This document shows positions 59,550 through 64,000 of a stretch of 64,000 bases of DNA, in pieces. This DNA is from Paenimyroides baculatum (GTDB taxonomy: Bacteria; Bacteroidota; Bacteroidia; Flavobacteriales; Flavobacteriaceae). The notes beneath the pieces are model-generated. The model worked only from the letters and a program-made list of their open reading frames with translations, did no database searches and was not told where the DNA came from. The stretch is taken from contig NZ_VWSG01000001.1 in NCBI RefSeq assembly GCF_008629655.1, forward strand, positions 248,001 through 312,000, read 5' to 3'. The position numbers and the translations under genes were made by a program. Every line of letters starts with the position of its first letter. Positions within the stretch are counted from its first letter, which is position 1.

Positions 59550-61061
59550 ATGTACACATTTTCAGGCAAATTAAAAACCTTTTCTATTATTTTAATGGCT
59601 TTGGGGATCATCGGGATAGCTTATGGCTTTCTTACGGCACCTAAAACAGTTGAAGAGGTTGAAGCAATTTTAAGCGAGCAACATCATGGTGGTCATGGTT
59701 CGCACGATGCTCATGCAGCACCTGCACATGGCGAAGCTACTGCTCATGGAGCAAATACAGCTAGTCACGATGCACATGCAGCAAATCATGAGGAACACAC
59801 TGCAACTGTAACTGCTGTTATTAATGATAGTACTGCTCACGCTGCAGATTCAACGGAAACACACATTGCACATGTAACAGAAGTGACTCCGGCACATGCT
59901 GAAGCGAATGCACACGTTGCAAAAGCAGATACGCATGATGCGCACGCAGAACACACAAAACATTTAGAGCACGTATTACACCAGTTACAAAACAAACCTT
60001 GGGCTGCTGTTTACGTTGGGTGTATCTTTTTCATGCTTATTTCTTTAGGTATTTTTACATTCAATCAAATACAATATGCTGCATCAGCAGGTTGGTCACC
60101 GGTATTATTCCGTGTAATGGAAGGCTTATCAGCTTACTTGTTACCAGGTTCTGTATTGTTTTTCTTACTATTATTGGCTAGTTCGGCACATTTGAACCAT
60201 TTATTTATTTGGATGGATGCTGATGTTGTAGCAAACGATCCGCTTATCGCAGGAAAAACAGGTTTCTTAAACATACCGTTCTTTTTAATCCGTGCTGTAT
60301 TGTTTTTAGGAGGATGGAATTTATTTAGAATTTTATCTCGTAGAAATTCATTGGCATTAGATGAAACAGGCGATTTAACGTACTTCAAAAAGAACTTTAA
60401 ATTGGCAGCAGGTTACTTGGTGTTTTTCATCATAACAGAATCTATCATGTCATGGGATTGGATCATGTCAATCGATACACACTGGTATTCAACATTGTTC
60501 GGTTGGTATGTATTTGCATCATTCTTTGTAACAGCGGTAACTATTATTGCGTTGGCAACATTATATCTTAAAAACAAAGGATTGTTAGAATTTGTAAACA
60601 CATCACACATTCACGATTTAGCTAAATTCATGTTCGGTTTATCTATCTTCTGGACGTACTTATGGTTCTCTCAATTCATGTTAATGTGGTATGCAAACAT
60701 TCCTGAAGAGGTAACGTACTTCATTTTCAGAATAGAAGAATACAACTTGCCTTTCTTTGGTATGCTGGCGTTAAACTTTTTATTACCTATATTATTATTA
60801 ATTAATACAGACTTTAAACGATTATCTTGGATTATCGTTATGGCAGGTGCATGTATTATTGCAGGTCACTATTTAGACTTCTTTAATATGATTATGCCTG
60901 GAACTGTTGGTGCATCTTGGTTTATTGGTGCTGCCGAAATAGGATCTGTATTGTTCTTTGGCGGATTGTTTATCTTTGTCGGATTCTCGGCAATTGCTAA
61001 AGCTCCGTTATTGGTTAAGAATAATCCAATGGTAGAAGAAAGTAAACATTTTCATTATTAA
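59550..61061 (+). CDS. actF: Alternative complex III subunit ActF with long His-rich insertion
   Basis: This 503-residue NrfD-like membrane protein has one N-terminal helix and about nine further helices from residue 150 onward (WAAVYVGCIFFMLISLGIFT). Between them, residues 41-148 form an Ala/His-rich stretch with 22 His between 45 and 144 (SEQHHGGHGSHDAHAAPAH is typical). The membrane core holds the second quinol site region of the complex. The His-rich loop should face one side of the membrane and could bind metal; this is inference. It lies between actE and coxB. Confidence 0.93.
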   Translation: MYTFSGKLKTFSIILMALGIIGIAYGFLTAPKTVEEVEAILSEQHHGGHGSHDAHAAPAHGEATAHGANTASHDAHAANHEEHTATVTAVINDSTAHAADSTETHIAHVTEVTPAHAEANAHVAKADTHDAHAEHTKHLEHVLHQLQNKPWAAVYVGCIFFMLISLGIFTFNQIQYAASAGWSPVLFRVMEGLSAYLLPGSVLFFLLLLASSAHLNHLFIWMDADVVANDPLIAGKTGFLNIPFFLIRAVLFLGGWNLFRILSRRNSLALDETGDLTYFKKNFKLAAGYLVFFIITESIMSWDWIMSIDTHWYSTLFGWYVFASFFVTAVTIIALATLYLKNKGLLEFVNTSHIHDLAKFMFGLSIFWTYLWFSQFMLMWYANIPEEVTYFIFRIEEYNLPFFGMLALNFLLPILLLINTDFKRLSWIIVMAGACIIAGHYLDFFNMIMPGTVGASWFIGAAEIGSVLFFGGLFIFVGFSAIAKAPLLVKNNPMVEESKHFHY

Positions 61062-61080
61062 TATTTAAAGTAATAAACAA

Positions 61081-62268
61081 ATGACGAGTTTATTAATATT
61101 AGTTATTGTAGCTTTATTAGGAATTGCAGTTTGGCAATTAACTAAGATTTTCGACTTAACTCAGAGCAAACAACACGTTGGCGAAGATTACAAGACACAG
61201 GTTGCTACACATAAAGACAATAATATCAACGGATATTTAATGTTCGGATTCCTGGCATTCATCTACATTTTCACAATTTATAGCTGTGTTAAATGGGGTT
61301 ATATGCCGTTGTTAAGCAATTCTGCTTCTGAACATGGTAAAGATGTTGACCAGCTAATGTGGATTACTTTATTAGTTGTCTTCTTTGTTCAATTCTTAAC
61401 GCAGTTTTTATTACACTACTTTGCATTTGCATACCGTGGTAATAAAGACAGAAAAGCAGAATTCTTTGCTGATAATGATAAGTTAGAGTTTATCTGGACA
61501 ATTATTCCGGTAATTGTTTTAGCAGGATTGATCTTATACGGATTATACGCTTGGAACAACATTATGCATTACGACGAGGAAGAAGAAGTGATTTACGTAG
61601 AAGTTTACGCAAAACAGTTCAACTGGGATTTCCGTTATGCAGGTGACGATAACGTATTAGGTAAAGCAAACGTTCGTTTTATTGAAGGAATCAACGTTGT
61701 TGGTGCCGATATGGCAGATCCAAATGCACAAGACGATGTTGTAACAAAAGAATTACACTTGCCAGTTGGTAAAAAAGTAGTGTTGAAAATGCGTTCTCAA
61801 GACGTTTTACACTCTGCTTATTTCCCACACTTCCGTGCACAAATGAATACTGTTCCTGGTATGGTTACGCAGTTTGCAATGACACCAACGGTTACTACTA
61901 CAGAAATGAGAGACCGTGAAGAAATTGTAGACCGTGTAAACAAAATCAACGAAGCACGCAACAAACACAGCAAAAAGCTGGTTGAAAAAGGTGAGCCTGG
62001 TTTAGAGCCATATACGTTTGACTATATTTTATTGTGTAACAAAATATGTGGTCGTTCACACTATAACATGCAAGCAAAAGTTATAGTTGAAACAGAAAAC
62101 GAGTTTAAAAAATGGATAGGTCAACAACCTAAATTAGGAAAACAAGTAGCTGAAGAAAAAGCTGCTGCTGCAGCTCCGAAAGTTGAAGCACAGCCGGTTC
62201 AAACTCCAGTAGCAGAACCACAAATTGTAGTTGATACTACAGCAGTAGTTGCTCAAGTAATTAAATAA
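61081..62268 (+). CDS. coxB: Cytochrome c oxidase subunit II
   Basis: This 395-residue protein has an N-terminal membrane segment, then two more hydrophobic helices (GYLMFGFLAFIYIFTIY and LVVFFVQFLTQFLLHYFAFA). The CuA domain follows, with ligands visible in DVLHSAYFPHFRAQMNTVPG and CNKICGRSHYNM (Cys, Cys, His, Met). A Pro/Ala/Val-rich tail extends after it. It receives electrons from the cytochrome c side and passes them to CoxA. It lies 19 bases after actF, making one act-cox operon. Confidence 0.95.
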   Translation: MTSLLILVIVALLGIAVWQLTKIFDLTQSKQHVGEDYKTQVATHKDNNINGYLMFGFLAFIYIFTIYSCVKWGYMPLLSNSASEHGKDVDQLMWITLLVVFFVQFLTQFLLHYFAFAYRGNKDRKAEFFADNDKLEFIWTIIPVIVLAGLILYGLYAWNNIMHYDEEEEVIYVEVYAKQFNWDFRYAGDDNVLGKANVRFIEGINVVGADMADPNAQDDVVTKELHLPVGKKVVLKMRSQDVLHSAYFPHFRAQMNTVPGMVTQFAMTPTVTTTEMRDREEIVDRVNKINEARNKHSKKLVEKGEPGLEPYTFDYILLCNKICGRSHYNMQAKVIVETENEFKKWIGQQPKLGKQVAEEKAAAAAPKVEAQPVQTPVAEPQIVVDTTAVVAQVIK

Positions 62269-62295
62269 TTTGTTTACCAATATAAAATTATTAGT

Positions 62296-64000
62296 ATGTC
62301 AGCAGTAGTAGGACACGAATTAACACACGATCACTCACACGATGATCACCACCATAAAGAAACTTTTGTAACAAAGTACATCTTTAGTCAGGATCATAAA
62401 ATGATTGCCAAACAATTCCTTGTAACAGGTATTATTATGGGAATCATTGGTATTGCAATGTCATTATTATTCCGTATCCAAATCGCTTGGCCAGAAGAAT
62501 CATTCAAAGTATTCTCTTGGTTATTAGGAGACGATTTCGCTCCGGGTGGTGTAATGCGTAACGATATTTATTTAGCTTTAGTTACCATTCACGGAACCAT
62601 CATGGTATTCTTTGTATTAACTGCAGGTTTATCAGGTACGTTCTCTAACTTATTAATTCCATTACAGATCGGAGCGCGCGATATGGCTTCAGGATTCATG
62701 AATATGTTATCATATTGGATCTTCTTTATTGCTTGTATCGTAATGATTTCTTCATTGTTCGTAGAGTCTGGACCGGCTTCGGCAGGTTGGACTATCTATC
62801 CTCCGTTATCGGCAGTTCCTGAAGCAATTCCAGGTTCTGGTACAGGTATGACGTTGTGGTTGGTTTCTATGGCATTGTTCATTGCACAATCGTTAATGGG
62901 GTCATTAAACTATGTGGTAACGGTGTTAAACATGCGTACAAAAGGTATGTCTATGACACGTTTGCCGTTAACAATATGGGCTTTATGGGTAACTGCAATT
63001 ATTGGTATTGTATCGTTCCCTGTATTATTATCGGCTGCATTATTGTTAATTATGGATAGAAGCTTTGGTACGTCTTTCTTCTTGTCTGATATTTATTTAG
63101 CAGGAGAGGTGTTACATTATCAAGGTGGATCTCCGGTATTATTTGAACACTTGTTCTGGTTCTTAGGTCACCCTGAGGTATATATCGTAATTTTACCAGC
63201 AATGGGTATTACGTCAGAAGTAATTTCGGCAAACGCTCGTAAACCTATCTTTGGTTACCGTGCCATGATTACATCTATCTTAGCAATTGCATTTTTATCT
63301 ACAATTGTTTGGGGTCACCACATGTTCGTATCAGGTATGAACCCGTTCTTAGGTTCGGTATTTACCTTTACAACATTGTTAATTGCAATTCCATCGGCAG
63401 TAAAAGCGTTCAACTACATTACTACATTATGGAAAGGTAATTTACAAATGAACCCTTCTATGTTATTCTGTATTGGTTTCGTATCAACGTTCATTACAGG
63501 TGGTGTAACAGGTATTATATTAGGAGATTCAACGTTGGATATCAACGTACACGATACGTATTTCGTTATTGCACACTTTCACTTAGTAATGGGTATATCT
63601 GCTCTTTACGGAATGTTCGCTGGTATTTACCACTGGTTCCCTAAAATGTACGGACGTATGATGAATAAGAACTTAGGTTATATTCACTTCTGGGTAACGG
63701 TAGTTTGTGCTTACGGAGTTTTCTTCCCAATGCACTTTATTGGTATGGCTGGTTTACCACGTCGTTACTACACCAACTCAGCGTTCCCAATGTTCGACGA
63801 TATGGTAGATGTGAATATCTTAATTACCATGTTTGCATTAGTAGGAGCAGCGTTCCAATTGGTATTCTTGTTTAACTTCTTCTATAGTATTTTCTATGGT
63901 AAGAAAGCGCCAAGAAACCCATGGAGAGCTACAACTTTAGAATGGACTACACCGGTAGAGCACATGCACGGTAACTGGCCGGGGGCAATTCCAGAAGTAT
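62296..64000 (+). CDS. coxA: Cytochrome c oxidase subunit I, 3' end outside window
   Basis: About 568 codons are visible from the ATG at 62296, then the window ends. The N-terminus is His-rich (GHELTHDHSHDDHHHKETF). Haem-copper oxidase motifs are present: WFLGHPEVYIVILPAMGI (CuB His and Tyr), VWGHHMFVSGMNP (two CuB His) and YFVIAHFHLVMG (haem a3 and a His). It catalyses oxygen reduction and pumps protons. It lies 27 bases after coxB and is the last recognisable gene of the act-cox operon here. Confidence 0.95.
   Translation, partial: MSAVVGHELTHDHSHDDHHHKETFVTKYIFSQDHKMIAKQFLVTGIIMGIIGIAMSLLFRIQIAWPEESFKVFSWLLGDDFAPGGVMRNDIYLALVTIHGTIMVFFVLTAGLSGTFSNLLIPLQIGARDMASGFMNMLSYWIFFIACIVMISSLFVESGPASAGWTIYPPLSAVPEAIPGSGTGMTLWLVSMALFIAQSLMGSLNYVVTVLNMRTKGMSMTRLPLTIWALWVTAIIGIVSFPVLLSAALLLIMDRSFGTSFFLSDIYLAGEVLHYQGGSPVLFEHLFWFLGHPEVYIVILPAMGITSEVISANARKPIFGYRAMITSILAIAFLSTIVWGHHMFVSGMNPFLGSVFTFTTLLIAIPSAVKAFNYITTLWKGNLQMNPSMLFCIGFVSTFITGGVTGIILGDSTLDINVHDTYFVIAHFHLVMGISALYGMFAGIYHWFPKMYGRMMNKNLGYIHFWVTVVCAYGVFFPMHFIGMAGLPRRYYTNSAFPMFDDMVDVNILITMFALVGAAFQLVFLFNFFYSIFYGKKAPRNPWRATTLEWTTPVEHMHGNWPGAIPEV

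Overview
This window is a chromosomal segment of a low-GC member of the Flavobacteriaceae (Bacteroidota), probably Flavobacterium or a relative such as Myroides or Paenimyroides. The evidence is the gliding-motility pair gldE-gldD, the alternative complex III operon actABCDEF running straight into coxB-coxA, clade-specific families (DUF3078, DUF3098, PorT-like barrels), promoters of the Bacteroidota form TAnnTTTG at -7, and the absence of Shine-Dalgarno sequences. Most genes are ordinary chromosomal genes and codon use looks uniform. Genus-level identity cannot be settled from this sequence alone.

Layout. 0-10 kb: end of miaE, a glycosyltransferase, a DUF937/OmpA envelope protein with a small module-duplicate behind it, an M20 dipeptidase, tRNA-Leu(UAG), a double OmpA-domain protein, a very large AsmA-like protein and a heavy-metal-binding lipoprotein. 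10-18 kb: leftward mutY-ssb-gldE-gldD, then rightward GNAT, alanine-racemase-like enzyme, HU, a 30-residue basic protein and ribonuclease G. 17-28 kb: three tandem paralogous beta-barrel proteins, tadA, dxs with two envelope proteins, a PAP2-like membrane protein, rpoN and asnS. 28-30 kb: an IS110-family insertion sequence with a frameshifted transposase and a strongly structured non-coding left end. 30-43 kb: accessory and housekeeping mixture. It includes a subclass B1 metallo-beta-lactamase translationally coupled to a small alpha/beta hydrolase, frr-pyrH, a RelE/ParE toxin-antitoxin pair bounded by perfect 25-bp direct repeats, patatin, a JmjC-like cupin, and ftsX-DUF3098-uppP-truB. 43-52 kb: leuS, an envelope/LytTR signalling cluster and a CPA2 antiporter. 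52-64 kb: the respiratory operon (quinol:cytochrome c oxidoreductase plus aa3-type oxidase), cut off inside coxA at the right edge.

How the genes work together. The last 11 kb encode a quinol-to-oxygen electron transfer supercomplex: ActB/ActC/ActF with ActD oxidise menaquinol, the haems of ActA and ActE carry electrons, and CoxB/CoxA reduce oxygen. GldD/GldE belong to the gliding/type IX secretion apparatus. UppP, FtsX, AsmA, OmpA and the many signal-peptide-bearing barrels serve the envelope.

The most interesting non-genic signals are four. (1) A dispersed family of hairpin repeats has a conserved CTTGA/CTTGT loop, changing but still paired stems, and TGTCA/TCTCA borders. (2) A related unit sits in frame inside leuS. 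(3) The toxin-antitoxin pair behaves like a cassette that duplicated the 3' end of the neighbouring gene. (4) The IS110 left end folds like a bridge/seek RNA. I did not find a clearly new multi-gene defence or biosynthetic system.
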